The translations under genes and the position numbers were made by a program. Under the pieces are notes generated by a model that saw only the letters and a list, made by a program, of their open reading frames with translations, did not search any database and was not told where the DNA came from. This document shows, piece by piece, positions 33,743-41,814 of a DNA stretch of 64,000 bases. Origin of the DNA: Amycolatopsis sp. 2-15 (GTDB lineage: Bacteria > Actinomycetota > Actinomycetes > Mycobacteriales > Pseudonocardiaceae); contig NZ_CP127294.1 of the NCBI RefSeq assembly GCF_030285625.1, forward strand, positions 1,560,001 to 1,624,000, written 5' to 3'. Position 1 is the first letter of the stretch. Each line of letters starts with the position of its first letter.

Positions 33743-34378
33743 TCAGGCCCGCCGCCCCGCCAGCCACCCGACCACGCCGGCGCTCACGCCCAGCGCGACC
33801 ACCGACGTGACCACGGCGAGGACGAGGGCGCCGCCGTAGGGCGCGTCGTTGGTGAGCGCCGTGATCAGCGGGTGGACCAGCGGCACCCACTTGCCCAGCA
33901 GGACCAGACCGAGCACGAGTACGGCCGCGAGCACCGTCCAGCCGATGCGCCCGACGAGCAGGCGCGAGCACGGCAGGCCGATCGCGATCCCGAGCAGCCC
34001 GCTCGCCGGCAGAGCCAGCACGCCGACGGCGAACGCGCCCCAGTTCAGCTGCCACGTCCTGATCGCCGACCACACGATCGTGATCACCGTCAGCACCACC
34101 AGGCAGCCGAACACCGCCAGCACCGCGCCGCCGATGGTGCGCAGGCGGCTGCGCGCGTGGCTGAGCGTGACGAGCCGTTGCACCGGATCTTCGATGTCGA
34201 GCACCGCGATCGTGAGCCAGCAGCCGAGGACGACCAGCGCGCCACTGCTCACGCCGTAGAGCGGCAGCACCGGCGAGTGCGGGTCGGAGTAGAGGATCAC
34301 CGAGAGCGCGAGGTAGGCCAGCACCGCCGGCAGGTAGCGCTGGGAATGGCCCAGCAGCGCGAGGTAGTAGCGGCTCAC
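33743..34378 (-). CDS. ABC exporter membrane subunit
   Basis: The 211 residues start at GTG 34378, which overlaps the ATPase stop in a GTGA arrangement. About five or six membrane helices are visible (YLPAVLAYLALSVIL, GALVVLGCWLTIAVLD, TIGGAVLAVFGCLVVLTVIT, WTVLAAVLVLGLVLLGKW, GALVLAVVTSVVALGVSAGV). No permease motif identifies the substrate. With the ATPase at 34375 it makes a two-gene transporter that is translationally coupled to trpG/pabA, an unusual partner. Confidence 0.75.
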   Translation of the reverse strand: MSRYYLALLGHSQRYLPAVLAYLALSVILYSDPHSPVLPLYGVSSGALVVLGCWLTIAVLDIEDPVQRLVTLSHARSRLRTIGGAVLAVFGCLVVLTVITIVWSAIRTWQLNWGAFAVGVLALPASGLLGIAIGLPCSRLLVGRIGWTVLAAVLVLGLVLLGKWVPLVHPLITALTNDAPYGGALVLAVVTSVVALGVSAGVVGWLAGRRA

Positions 34379-35184
34379 GGCGAGCACGGCGCCACCTCCC
34401 GCACGGACCAGCCGCCCGACAGCGCTCGCAGGAGCACGGCGTCGGCGCTCGTCGCGTCGACGGTCAGGACCACGTGCGGACCCTCGGCGATCGCGTGGCG
34501 CACGCCGGGTTCGGCGGTCCAGTCGGTGCCGGTGCCCGCCAGGACGATGCGGGTGGCGGGCTCGGTCACACCGTCGACAGCTGTGAGCCGGCCGCCTTCG
34601 ATGCGGTAGACGGCGTCGGCGTTCTCGCGCACGACGGCCGGCCGGTGGTCGGTGAACACCACGCTCGCGCCGCGCGCCCGCGTCTCGGCCACCAGCTCGC
34701 CGAGCACGGCGTGGGTGCCGACGTCGAGACCCGACCACGGCTCGTCGAGGATCAGCAGGTCGGGCCGCGGCAGCACGGCCTGCGCGAGGCCGACCTTCTG
34801 CGCGTTGCCCTTCGAGAGCGTGCGCAGCTGCGCGTCAGGCCCCCCGACCAGCGCGAGCCGCTCCAGCAGCGGGTCGATCATCGACAAGTCGGCAAGTCCA
34901 CGGATGCGCGCCAGGTGCCGCAGATACGACCGCGCGCTCAGCCGCTGCCCGCCGGGGAACCGATCGGGCAGGTAGCCGATCGACGGCGTGCCCTCGACCG
35001 TGCCGAGGCTCGCGCGCGAAACACCGGCCAGGATCCGCAGCAGCGTGGACTTTCCGGAGCCGTTGGCCCCGAGGATCCCGACCACGCATTCGGCGGGCAC
35101 AGTCAAGTCGACGCCGTCGAGCACCAGCTCGCCGCCGCCGTACCGCTTACCGACCCCCACGAGCCGGATGAGCGGTGTGGTCAC
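34375..35184 (-). CDS. ABC transporter ATP-binding protein
   Basis: The 269 residues have Walker A GANGSGKST, a signature region TLSKGNAQKVGLAQ (LSKGN instead of LSGGQ), Walker B LLILDEPWSGLD and an H-loop TDHRP, with a C-terminal extension of about 60 residues. GTG 35184 overlaps the trpG/pabA stop by four bases. The atypical signature is found in some ABC-2 exporters of the CcmA type. The substrate is unknown. Confidence 0.87.
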   Translation of the reverse strand: MTTPLIRLVGVGKRYGGGELVLDGVDLTVPAECVVGILGANGSGKSTLLRILAGVSRASLGTVEGTPSIGYLPDRFPGGQRLSARSYLRHLARIRGLADLSMIDPLLERLALVGGPDAQLRTLSKGNAQKVGLAQAVLPRPDLLILDEPWSGLDVGTHAVLGELVAETRARGASVVFTDHRPAVVRENADAVYRIEGGRLTAVDGVTEPATRIVLAGTGTDWTAEPGVRHAIAEGPHVVLTVDATSADAVLLRALSGGWSVREVAPCSP

Positions 35185-35825
35185 GCAGCGGCGGCCTTCT
35201 GCAGCGCCTTCGTGGCGCCTTCCAGCTCGTCGACCACCTTCGGGTCGACGGGGTGGCCGGTCGAGGCCAGCCACGTGGCCAGCATCCGGTGGCCGCCCTC
35301 GGTGAGCACGGACTCGGGGTGGAACTGCACACCCTCCAGCGGCAGCTCGCGGTGACGCATGCCCATGACCACACCGGACTCGGTGCGGCCGGTGACCTCG
35401 AAGACCTCGTCGCGGATCGTCTCGGGCAACACGGTCAACGAGTGATAGCGGGTGGCGGTGAACCCGTCGGGCAGGCCGGCGAGCACGCCCTTGCCCTCGT
35501 GGCGGACCTGGCTGGTCTTGCCGTGCAGCAGCTCGGGGGCGCGGTCCACGGTCGCGCCGAAGTGCACGCCGAGAGCCTGGTGGCCGAGGCAGACGCCCAG
35601 CATCGGCGTGCGCGTCTCGGCACACTTCGCAATGACCTCGACGCTCTGGCCGGCGCGCTCGGGCGTGCCCGGGCCGGGCGAGACGAGCACGGCGTCGAAC
35701 TCGGGCACCCGCTCGAGGTCGACCACGTCGTTGCGCCACACCGTGCAGTCGGCGCCGAGCTGCGCCAGGTACTGCACCAGGTTGTAGACGAAGCTGTCGT
35801 AGTTGTCGACGACGAGTACGCGCAT
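35181..35825 (-). CDS. pabA: Glutamine amidotransferase, component II of anthranilate or aminodeoxychorismate synthase
   Basis: The 214 residues are a class I glutamine amidotransferase with nucleophile Cys in GVCLGHQALG (about residue 79) and the His/Glu pair in VQFHPESVLTEGG. It supplies ammonia to a chorismate-using partner for folate (PabA) or tryptophan (TrpG) synthesis. The homologue at this position in mycobacteria is named trpG, and in many actinomycetes pabA; sequence alone does not decide and one protein may serve both. ATG 35825 starts VLVVDNYDSFVYNLVQYL. It heads a coupled trio with the downstream ABC genes. Confidence 0.93.
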   Translation of the reverse strand: MRVLVVDNYDSFVYNLVQYLAQLGADCTVWRNDVVDLERVPEFDAVLVSPGPGTPERAGQSVEVIAKCAETRTPMLGVCLGHQALGVHFGATVDRAPELLHGKTSQVRHEGKGVLAGLPDGFTATRYHSLTVLPETIRDEVFEVTGRTESGVVMGMRHRELPLEGVQFHPESVLTEGGHRMLATWLASTGHPVDPKVVDELEGATKALQKAAAA

Positions 35826-35880
35826 GCGGCCACCTTACTGCGTCCCATTTGCTGGACCGTACGCCAGATCACAGTGAAAG

Positions 35881-35899
35881 TTAGGTAGCCCTAACTTAC
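35881..35899 (+). promoter_or_regulatory. IdeR/DtxR-like iron box before the ferredoxin reductase
   Basis: TTAGGTAGCCCTAACTTAC matches about 14 of 19 positions of the IdeR/DtxR consensus TTAGGTTAGSCTAACCTAA, including the TTAGG and CTAAC half sites. It ends two bases before the possible GTG start at 35901, so bound repressor would block the promoter or initiation. The gene encodes an electron-transfer flavoprotein, a reasonable iron-regulated target. Confidence 0.5.
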
Positions 35900-35900
35900 C

Positions 35901-37256
35901 GTGGGTACCGTGAGCCGATCCCTTCGCGTAGCGGTCGTGGGCGCCGGCCCCGCCGGTATCTACGCCGCCGACATCCTGGACAAGTCCGACGCCGATGTGC
36001 AGGTCGACCTGTTCGAGCGCATGCCCGCGCCGTTCGGGTTGATCCGCTACGGCGTCGCGCCCGACCACCCGCGGATCAAGGGCATCGTGACCGCCCTGCA
36101 CAAGGTGCTCGACCGCCCGAACATCCGCCTGCTCGGCAACGTCGACTACGGCACCGACCTGAAGCTCGACGAGCTGCGCGAGTTCTACGACGCCGTGATC
36201 TTCTCCACCGGCGCGATGGCCGACCGGCCGCTCGACATCCCGGGCGCCGACCTCCATGGCAGCCACGGCGCCGCCGACTTCGTGAGCTGGTACGACGGCC
36301 ACCCCGACGTGCCGCGCACCTGGCCCTTGGAAGCCACCTCCGTCGCCGTGCTCGGCGTCGGCAACGTGGCGCTCGACGTCGCCCGCATCCTCGCGAAGAC
36401 GGCCGACGAGCTGCTCACCACCGACATCCCGGCCAACGTCTACGAAGGACTGAAGGCCAGCCCCGTCACCGACGTGCACGTGTTCGGCCGCCGCGGCCCG
36501 GCGCAGGCGAAGTTCACGCCGCTGGAGCTGCGCGAGCTCGACCATTCGCCCAACGTCGAGGTGATCGTGCACCCCGAGGACATGGAGTTCGACGAGGCCA
36601 GCATCACCGCGCTGCGGGCGTCGAAGCAGATCGACATGGTCGTGAAGACGTTGCAGGAGTGGGCAATTCGCGACGAGGACACCCGGCCGAAGCGGCTGCA
36701 CCTGCACTTCTTCCACTCGCCGGCCGAGGTGCTCGGCGAGGACGGCCGGGTGACCGGCCTGCGCACCGAGCGGACCGAGTACGACGGTGAGGGCGGCGTG
36801 CGCGGCACGGGCGAGTTCCACGACTGGGACGTTCAGGCCGTGTACCGCGCGGTCGGCTACCTGTCGTCGCACCTGCCGGAGATCCCGTTCGACCACGTCG
36901 CGGGCGTCGTGCCGAACCAGGCCGGCCGCGTGCTGGACCTCGACGAGAACCAGCTGCCCGGCGTCTACGTCACCGGCTGGATCAAGCGCGGCCCGATCGG
37001 CCTGATCGGCCACACGAAGGGCGACGCGGCCGAGACCGTCGCGAGCCTGCTGGCCGATGCCGACACGCTCACGTCGCCGAAGCACGACTCGCCCCACGCG
37101 ATCCTCGACTTCCTCGCCGGGCGCGGGATTCCGTTCACCACCTGGGAAGGCTGGGGCAAGCTCGACGCGCACGAGAAGTCGCTGGGCGAGCCGCACGGCC
37201 GGGAGCGGATCAAGGTCGTGGAGCGCGACGAGATGGTGCGAGTTTCGCGCGGTTAA
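35901..37256 (+). CDS. Ferredoxin-NADP+ reductase (FprA type)
   Basis: The 451 residues match adrenodoxin-reductase-like FprA, which transfers electrons from NADPH to ferredoxin. It has the FAD-binding VVGAGPAGIYAADIL, RYGVAPDHPRIK, the NADP-binding VLGVGNVALDVARIL and the late VYVTGWIKRGPIGLIGHTKGDA motif, and is close to the usual length of about 450. GTG 35901 or GTG 35910 may be the start. It could reduce ferredoxins that feed P450s, including the one in the RiPP cluster, but no ferredoxin gene lies nearby. The iron-box-like site just before it suggests control by iron. Confidence 0.94.
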   Translation: MGTVSRSLRVAVVGAGPAGIYAADILDKSDADVQVDLFERMPAPFGLIRYGVAPDHPRIKGIVTALHKVLDRPNIRLLGNVDYGTDLKLDELREFYDAVIFSTGAMADRPLDIPGADLHGSHGAADFVSWYDGHPDVPRTWPLEATSVAVLGVGNVALDVARILAKTADELLTTDIPANVYEGLKASPVTDVHVFGRRGPAQAKFTPLELRELDHSPNVEVIVHPEDMEFDEASITALRASKQIDMVVKTLQEWAIRDEDTRPKRLHLHFFHSPAEVLGEDGRVTGLRTERTEYDGEGGVRGTGEFHDWDVQAVYRAVGYLSSHLPEIPFDHVAGVVPNQAGRVLDLDENQLPGVYVTGWIKRGPIGLIGHTKGDAAETVASLLADADTLTSPKHDSPHAILDFLAGRGIPFTTWEGWGKLDAHEKSLGEPHGRERIKVVERDEMVRVSRG

Positions 37257-37945
37257 GCCGCGCCTAGGTAGGCGAGCACGGCCAGCACGCGGCGGTTGGT
37301 GTCGTCGGAAGCGGCGATGCCGAGCTTCGTGAAGAGGTTGGCCGTGTGCTTGCCGACGGCGCCCCCGCTGAAGTGCAGGCGCGCGGCGATCGCGGCGTTG
37401 GAGCAGCCCTCGGCCATGAGCTCCAGCACCTCGCGTTCGCGCGGGGTCAGGGCCGCGAGCGGGTCATTCGCGTTGCCTGCCACCAGTTTCGCGATCACCT
37501 CGGGGTCCATGGCTGTGCCGCCGGCGGCGACGCGGCGCACGGCGTCGACGAACTGCTCGGCGTTGAACACGCGGTCCTTCAACAGGTAGCCGACGGCGCC
37601 GGTGCCGTCGGCGAGCAGCTCACGCGCGTAGAGCTGCTCGACGTGTTGCGACAGCACGAGGATCGGCAGGCCGGGCATTTCCCGGCGGGCGGCGAGCGCC
37701 ACCTGTAGGCCTTCGTCGGTGTTCGTCGGGGGCATGCGAACGTCCACAACGGACACGTCCGGCCGGTGTTCCCGCAGTGCCGCCGCGAGTTCAGGGCCTG
37801 AGCCGACCGCGGCGACGACGTCGAAGCCGTGCGCGGTGAGCAGGTGGGTCAGGCCGTCTCGGAGGAGGTACTGGTCTTCGGCGATGACGGTTCGGGGGCG
37901 GCCGGTGCCGGGTCCTTGACCGCCGGTTCCGGGACTGTCTGGCAC
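37253..37945 (-). CDS. LuxR/NarL-type response regulator
   Basis: The 230 residues have a receiver domain (about 17-140) with phospho-acceptor Asp68 (SVVDVRMPP) and acidic residues in IAEDQ, then a LuxR-type helix-turn-helix (LTPREREVLELMAEGCSNAAIAARL). GTG 37945 is the only standard start close to the receiver domain; it lies 97 bases inside the 3' end of the kinase gene, an unusually long overlap in a different frame. Its stop overlaps the convergent fpr gene end by four bases. It should control the divergent ABC exporter at 39872. Confidence 0.9.
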   Translation of the reverse strand: MPDSPGTGGQGPGTGRPRTVIAEDQYLLRDGLTHLLTAHGFDVVAAVGSGPELAAALREHRPDVSVVDVRMPPTNTDEGLQVALAARREMPGLPILVLSQHVEQLYARELLADGTGAVGYLLKDRVFNAEQFVDAVRRVAAGGTAMDPEVIAKLVAGNANDPLAALTPREREVLELMAEGCSNAAIAARLHFSGGAVGKHTANLFTKLGIAASDDTNRRVLAVLAYLGAA

Positions 37946-39702
37946 GGCACCTCCAGGATCGCCTCGGTCGGTCCGCCCGGTGGGCTGGTGAGGCCAAACG
38001 TACCGTCGAAAGCCCCCGCCCTGCGCTCGATTCCACGAAGTCCCGATCCACGTGCGGCTTCGGCGCCGCCGCTGCCGTCGTCGGTCACGACCACGCGCAG
38101 CATGCCGTCGGAGTGCGTCAGCGAGACCGCAACCCGTTTCGCGCCACCGTGTTTCGCCGCGTTGCCCAGCAGTTCGCACACAGCGAAGTAGGCACAGGCC
38201 TCCACCGGCTGCTCGACCCGGCCGGGCACGTCGGCCGTCACGTCGACCTTGAGCGGGCTGTCGAGCGCGACCGCGCGCACGGCGTCGACCAGGCCGCGTT
38301 CGGACAGCACCGGCGGGTGGATGCCGCGCACGAGCAGCCGCAGCTCCGTCAGCGCCTCGGCCGAGGCGGTGCGCAGCTCGGCGGCCAGCCGTTTGGCCGC
38401 TTCGGGATCGCTGTCGATCAGCGCCTCGACCGCGCCCAGCTTCATCCCCATGGCCACGAGCCGCGACTGGATGCCGTCGTGCAGGTCGCGTTCGATGCGG
38501 CGCAGCTCCGCGGCCTGGGCCACGGTGACGTCGGTGCGCGACTGGTCCAGCCGCGCCACGCGTTGCGCGAGCCGGGTCGCCTCCGTCGGCCCGAGCCACA
38601 CCCGCGCGAAGCGGGCCTGCTGCCGGGCCAGCCACGTCGTCGGCGCCAGGCCCGCGACCAGCACCACGAGGACGAGTGGCGTTTGCGCGAGCGCGCCGAG
38701 GTGCGTCGACACCTCGGGCAGCGGGTACCACTGGACCGGCGACACCACGAACGGCCGCCCCACCCAGAGGGTCGCCAAGCCGGTCAGGCTCCAGCCGAGC
38801 AGTACGATCGTCGGCAGCGACAGGACCAGCGAGACCACGGGGATCAGCGCGCCGCCGACGAGGTCGCGCCAGGTGGCCCGGTCGCGCAGGACCCACCGCG
38901 TGCGGGCGCGCTGCAGCGGCCAGAACGGCTCGTCGTACAGCTGCTGGCCGAACTGGTAGAGCCCGTCGGCGCGCGGCACCGGCAGCCCGGGCGGCGGCAG
39001 GTACGGCCGCGCGATGCGCACGCCCGTCCAGTTGCCGGCCTCACGGCGGAGCGTGTCGGTGATCGTCCGGCTTCCCACCACGAGCGGCGCGGCCACCGGT
39101 GCCGCGCCGATGATCACCACGAGCTGCCACGCCGAGAAGACCAGATGCACGAGCGCCAGCGCGAGAATCGCGAACTGGTGCCCCGCCGACTCCGTGTGCC
39201 GGTGCAGCCACCGCTTGCGAGCGGGGTCGGCGGCCGGGTGCGGCCCGAGCCAATGGCGGGTCCACCGGCCGTACCAGCGCAGTGCGCGGCGCCGGAACAA
39301 GACGGAGAGCAGCGCCGTGACCAGCGCGAACGGCGGGTTCAGCACCTGCCAGCCGAGCTCGCGGCCCGTCGCCGGATCCTCCATGATCCACGTGAAACGT
39401 CGGTTCCAGCGGATCCACCACGCGCGTTTGTAGAGCTGGTTGCCGTCGCGGTACCAGCCGTCGCGCTCGCGTTCCGGCTCTACCGGCGCCGGCCGGTACG
39501 GGGTCGCGACGTCGATCTCGCACCACCGGCCGACGAGCTCCCGCGTGCGCGCCGAACGCCCGCGGGCCCGGTCGATGACCGGGGTGAAGAAGAAGACGAG
39601 CCCGACGCAGAGCAGCAGGAAGGCCAGCAGCTCCACGAGCGCGTCGACCCAGCTCAGCAGCGCGAGGCCGGCGAGGACGAACGCTCGCCGCACGGATTCC
39701 AT
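37849..39702 (-). CDS. Sensor histidine kinase with large membrane domain
   Basis: The 617 residues start at ATG 39702 behind AAAGGGGG. The first 375 residues contain several membrane helices in two sections linked by long soluble loops rich in Trp and Arg. The kinase core has His408 (ERDLHDGIQSRLVAMGMKLG), an N-box GNAAKHGGAKRV and a G-box GSGLRGIERR, then a Pro/Ser-rich tail. The HDGIQ form is that of NarL-partner kinases. It pairs with the response regulator that overlaps its 3' end and is divergent from the ABC exporter genes. Confidence 0.9.
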   Translation of the reverse strand: MESVRRAFVLAGLALLSWVDALVELLAFLLLCVGLVFFFTPVIDRARGRSARTRELVGRWCEIDVATPYRPAPVEPERERDGWYRDGNQLYKRAWWIRWNRRFTWIMEDPATGRELGWQVLNPPFALVTALLSVLFRRRALRWYGRWTRHWLGPHPAADPARKRWLHRHTESAGHQFAILALALVHLVFSAWQLVVIIGAAPVAAPLVVGSRTITDTLRREAGNWTGVRIARPYLPPPGLPVPRADGLYQFGQQLYDEPFWPLQRARTRWVLRDRATWRDLVGGALIPVVSLVLSLPTIVLLGWSLTGLATLWVGRPFVVSPVQWYPLPEVSTHLGALAQTPLVLVVLVAGLAPTTWLARQQARFARVWLGPTEATRLAQRVARLDQSRTDVTVAQAAELRRIERDLHDGIQSRLVAMGMKLGAVEALIDSDPEAAKRLAAELRTASAEALTELRLLVRGIHPPVLSERGLVDAVRAVALDSPLKVDVTADVPGRVEQPVEACAYFAVCELLGNAAKHGGAKRVAVSLTHSDGMLRVVVTDDGSGGAEAARGSGLRGIERRAGAFDGTFGLTSPPGGPTEAILEVPCQTVPEPAVKDPAPAAPEPSSPKTSTSSETA

Positions 39703-39803
39703 TCGCCGCACCCCCTTTCCCGCAGTCTGACCGAGCCGGACGCTCGAACGCACTGGCCGAAGCTCCCGGACCGGGGTGGGCCCAGCCCCACCCCCGCGTC
39801 AGC

Positions 39804-39828
39804 GAAACCCCACCTGAGCTGGGGTTTC
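39804..39828 (+). promoter_or_regulatory. Hairpin in the divergent kinase/exporter promoter region
   Basis: GAAACCCCA (39804-39812) and TGGGGTTTC (39820-39828) form a perfect nine-base inverted repeat 44 bases before the exporter start. It could be an operator for the response regulator or an RNA hairpin in the exporter leader. No clear promoter hexamers were fixed. Confidence 0.5.
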
Positions 39829-39871
39829 AGCGTCATTCTGCGGGACGTCGCGCGCTTTTAGCGTTTATCGC

Positions 39872-40582
39872 ATGCCACTCATCGAAGTCACCGAGCTCCG
39901 CAAAACCTACGGCAAGCGGGTCGCGGTCGACGGCGTTTCGTTCACCGTCGAGCGCGGCGAGATCTTCGGCATCCTCGGCACCAACGGCGCCGGCAAGACC
40001 ACCACCGTCGAATGCCTCCAGGGCCTGCGCCGGCCCGACAGTGGTGTGATTTCCGTGCTCGGCCTGGATCCCGCGCAGGACGCCGCTCAGCTGCACCAGC
40101 GCGTCGGCGTGCAGCTGCAGGATGCCCGCCTGCCCGAAAAGCTGCGGGTGGCCGAGGCGCTGGAGCTGTTCGCCGCGTTCTACCCGCACCCGGCCGACGT
40201 CGGGCTGTTGCTGCGGCAGCTGCGGCTGGAAGAGCACCGGACCACGGCGTTCGGCAAGCTCTCCGGCGGCCTGCGGCAGCGGCTGTCGATCGCGCTCGCG
40301 CTGGTCGGCGACCCCGAGATCGCGATCCTCGACGAGCTCACCACCGGCCTCGACCCGCACTCGCGCCGCGACACCTGGCAACTCGTGACCGGGGTGCGGG
40401 GCGCCGGCGTGACCGTCGTGCTCGTAACCCACTTCATGGACGAGGCCGAGCGCCTCTGCGACCGCGTCGCCGTGTTCGACGCCGGCCGGATCGTCGCCAC
40501 CGGCACCCCGGCCGAACTCCGTGCCACCACGGGTAAATCCACTTTGGACGACGCGTTCGTCACCCTCACCGGACGGAGCTGA
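39872..40582 (+). CDS. ABC exporter ATP-binding protein
   Basis: The 236 residues have Walker A GTNGAGKTT, signature LSGGLRQRLSIAL, Walker B IAILDELTTGLD (with Leu instead of the usual Pro) and an H-loop VTHFMDEAE. It begins MPLIEVTELRKTYG at ATG 39872. It works with the ABC-2 permease that follows two bases after its stop. The divergent two-component pair probably sets its expression in response to a membrane-active compound. Confidence 0.92.
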   Translation: MPLIEVTELRKTYGKRVAVDGVSFTVERGEIFGILGTNGAGKTTTVECLQGLRRPDSGVISVLGLDPAQDAAQLHQRVGVQLQDARLPEKLRVAEALELFAAFYPHPADVGLLLRQLRLEEHRTTAFGKLSGGLRQRLSIALALVGDPEIAILDELTTGLDPHSRRDTWQLVTGVRGAGVTVVLVTHFMDEAERLCDRVAVFDAGRIVATGTPAELRATTGKSTLDDAFVTLTGRS

Positions 40583-40584
40583 CC

Positions 40585-41319
40585 GTGCACACCTTCACCA
40601 AACTTCTCGCCACCGAAGCGAAACTCTTCCTCCGCACGCCGATGTGGGCGATCTTCGGGATCCTGTTGCCGACCGCGGTCCTGGTCGGCGTCGGCTCGAT
40701 CCCCGGCATGAGCAAACCGAGCGAGGTGACCGGTGGTTACCGCTTCATCGACCTGTGGGTCCCCTCGCTCGTGGTCGTCGGGCTCGCGATGCTCGGCCTG
40801 CAGTCGATCCCCTCGGCCGTCGCGAGCTACCGCGAGCAGGGTGTGCTGCGCCGGCTCGCGACCACGCCCGTGCCACCCGCGTTCCTGCTGCTGGCGCAGC
40901 TGGTGCTGCACGCCGCGGTGGCGCTCGCGGGCGTCGCGCTGATGCTGGTGACCGCACACGTCGGGTTCGACGTGCCACTTCCGCGCCACCCGCTGACCTA
41001 CGTCGTGACGCTGCTGCTGGGTCTGGTGTCGGTGTTCGCGCTCGGCCTCGTCGCGGCTTCGATCGCCCGCACGGCGAAGGCCGCGGCCGCGCTCGCGATG
41101 ATCGCGTTCTTCCCGATCATGTTCCTCGGCGGCGTGTACCTGCCGCGGCCGCTGCTGCCCGAGGTGATCCAGCGGATCGGCGCGTACGTGCCGCCGGGCA
41201 CGCAACCGCTGCAGGACGCGTGGGTGGGCGCGGGCGTTCAGCCGCTGCAATTCGTCGCTCTGGCCGCGTTCGCGCTGGGCGGGACGGCGCTGGCCGTGCG
41301 GCTGTTCCGGTGGGAGTGA
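40585..41319 (+). CDS. ABC-2 type exporter permease
   Basis: The 244 residues have six membrane helices (MWAIFGILLPTAVLVGV, LVVVGLAMLGLQSIP, LVLHAAVALAGVALMLV, YVVTLLLGLVSVFALGLVAA, AAALAMIAFFPIMFLGGVYL, and a final helix). The sixth-helix region PIMFLGGVYLPRPLLPEVIQRIG is typical of daunorubicin-type DrrB permeases. GTG 40585 is the start. It completes the exporter of the ATPase at 39872. Confidence 0.92.
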   Translation: MHTFTKLLATEAKLFLRTPMWAIFGILLPTAVLVGVGSIPGMSKPSEVTGGYRFIDLWVPSLVVVGLAMLGLQSIPSAVASYREQGVLRRLATTPVPPAFLLLAQLVLHAAVALAGVALMLVTAHVGFDVPLPRHPLTYVVTLLLGLVSVFALGLVAASIARTAKAAAALAMIAFFPIMFLGGVYLPRPLLPEVIQRIGAYVPPGTQPLQDAWVGAGVQPLQFVALAAFALGGTALAVRLFRWE

Positions 41320-41400
41320 TCCACCGAAGTGGTGATGAATACCGTTTTCTCTTGTGGCCTGCTCGGCCAGGCGAGTAGCCAGGAAGGGGAACCACTCACC

Positions 41401-41805
41401 ATGGAGGTTGTCTTGTCTCTGGACGTATCGCCCGCGCTGCTGGAAAAGGCCGAGCGCGGGGAGGTCTCCGACGCCGAGTTCGTCGCCTGCGTGCGGGAGT
41501 CGCTGCCCTACGCGTGGGAAGTGATCACGGGCGTGATCGCCGAGGCCGACGGCGCGCCGGATGGCTTCGCCGACAACGAGACGCCGCCGCCGAGCGAGGC
41601 CGCACGCGGGCAGCTGCTGCGTGCGCTGGCCTCCGACGCCATCCGCGGCGGGCTCGAGCGCCACTTCGGCGTGAAGCTCGCTTTCCAGAACTGCCACCGG
41701 GTGGCGGTGTTCCGGACGTCCGAAATGGACAGTGACCGCTACCGCGCGTTCGTGTCGGTGCGCGGGCAGCTGCTCAACCAGAGCCCGGAGCTGCGGGACT
41801 GCTAG
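41401..41805 (+). CDS. Conserved actinobacterial protein (SCO5389-like)
   Basis: The 134 residues start at ATG 41401 with AGGAAGGGG upstream; an open extension to 41329 has no ribosome-binding site. The sequence starts MEVVLSLDVSPALLEKAERG and contains CVRESLPYAW, FADNETPPPSEAARGQLLRA and FGVKLAFQNCHRVAVF, which I recall from a widely conserved Streptomyces family typified by SCO5389. No enzyme motif or membrane segment is visible and the function is unknown to me. The gene is convergent with the oxidoreductase at 41815. Confidence 0.75.
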   Translation: MEVVLSLDVSPALLEKAERGEVSDAEFVACVRESLPYAWEVITGVIAEADGAPDGFADNETPPPSEAARGQLLRALASDAIRGGLERHFGVKLAFQNCHRVAVFRTSEMDSDRYRAFVSVRGQLLNQSPELRDC

Positions 41806-41814
41806 CGGTACCGG

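Noticed and set aside
39385..39398. Second parS site (GATCCACGTGAAAC) inside the kinase gene
   Set aside because: It has two mismatches to the consensus, is not a full palindrome and lies in coding sequence; too weak to call as a feature.
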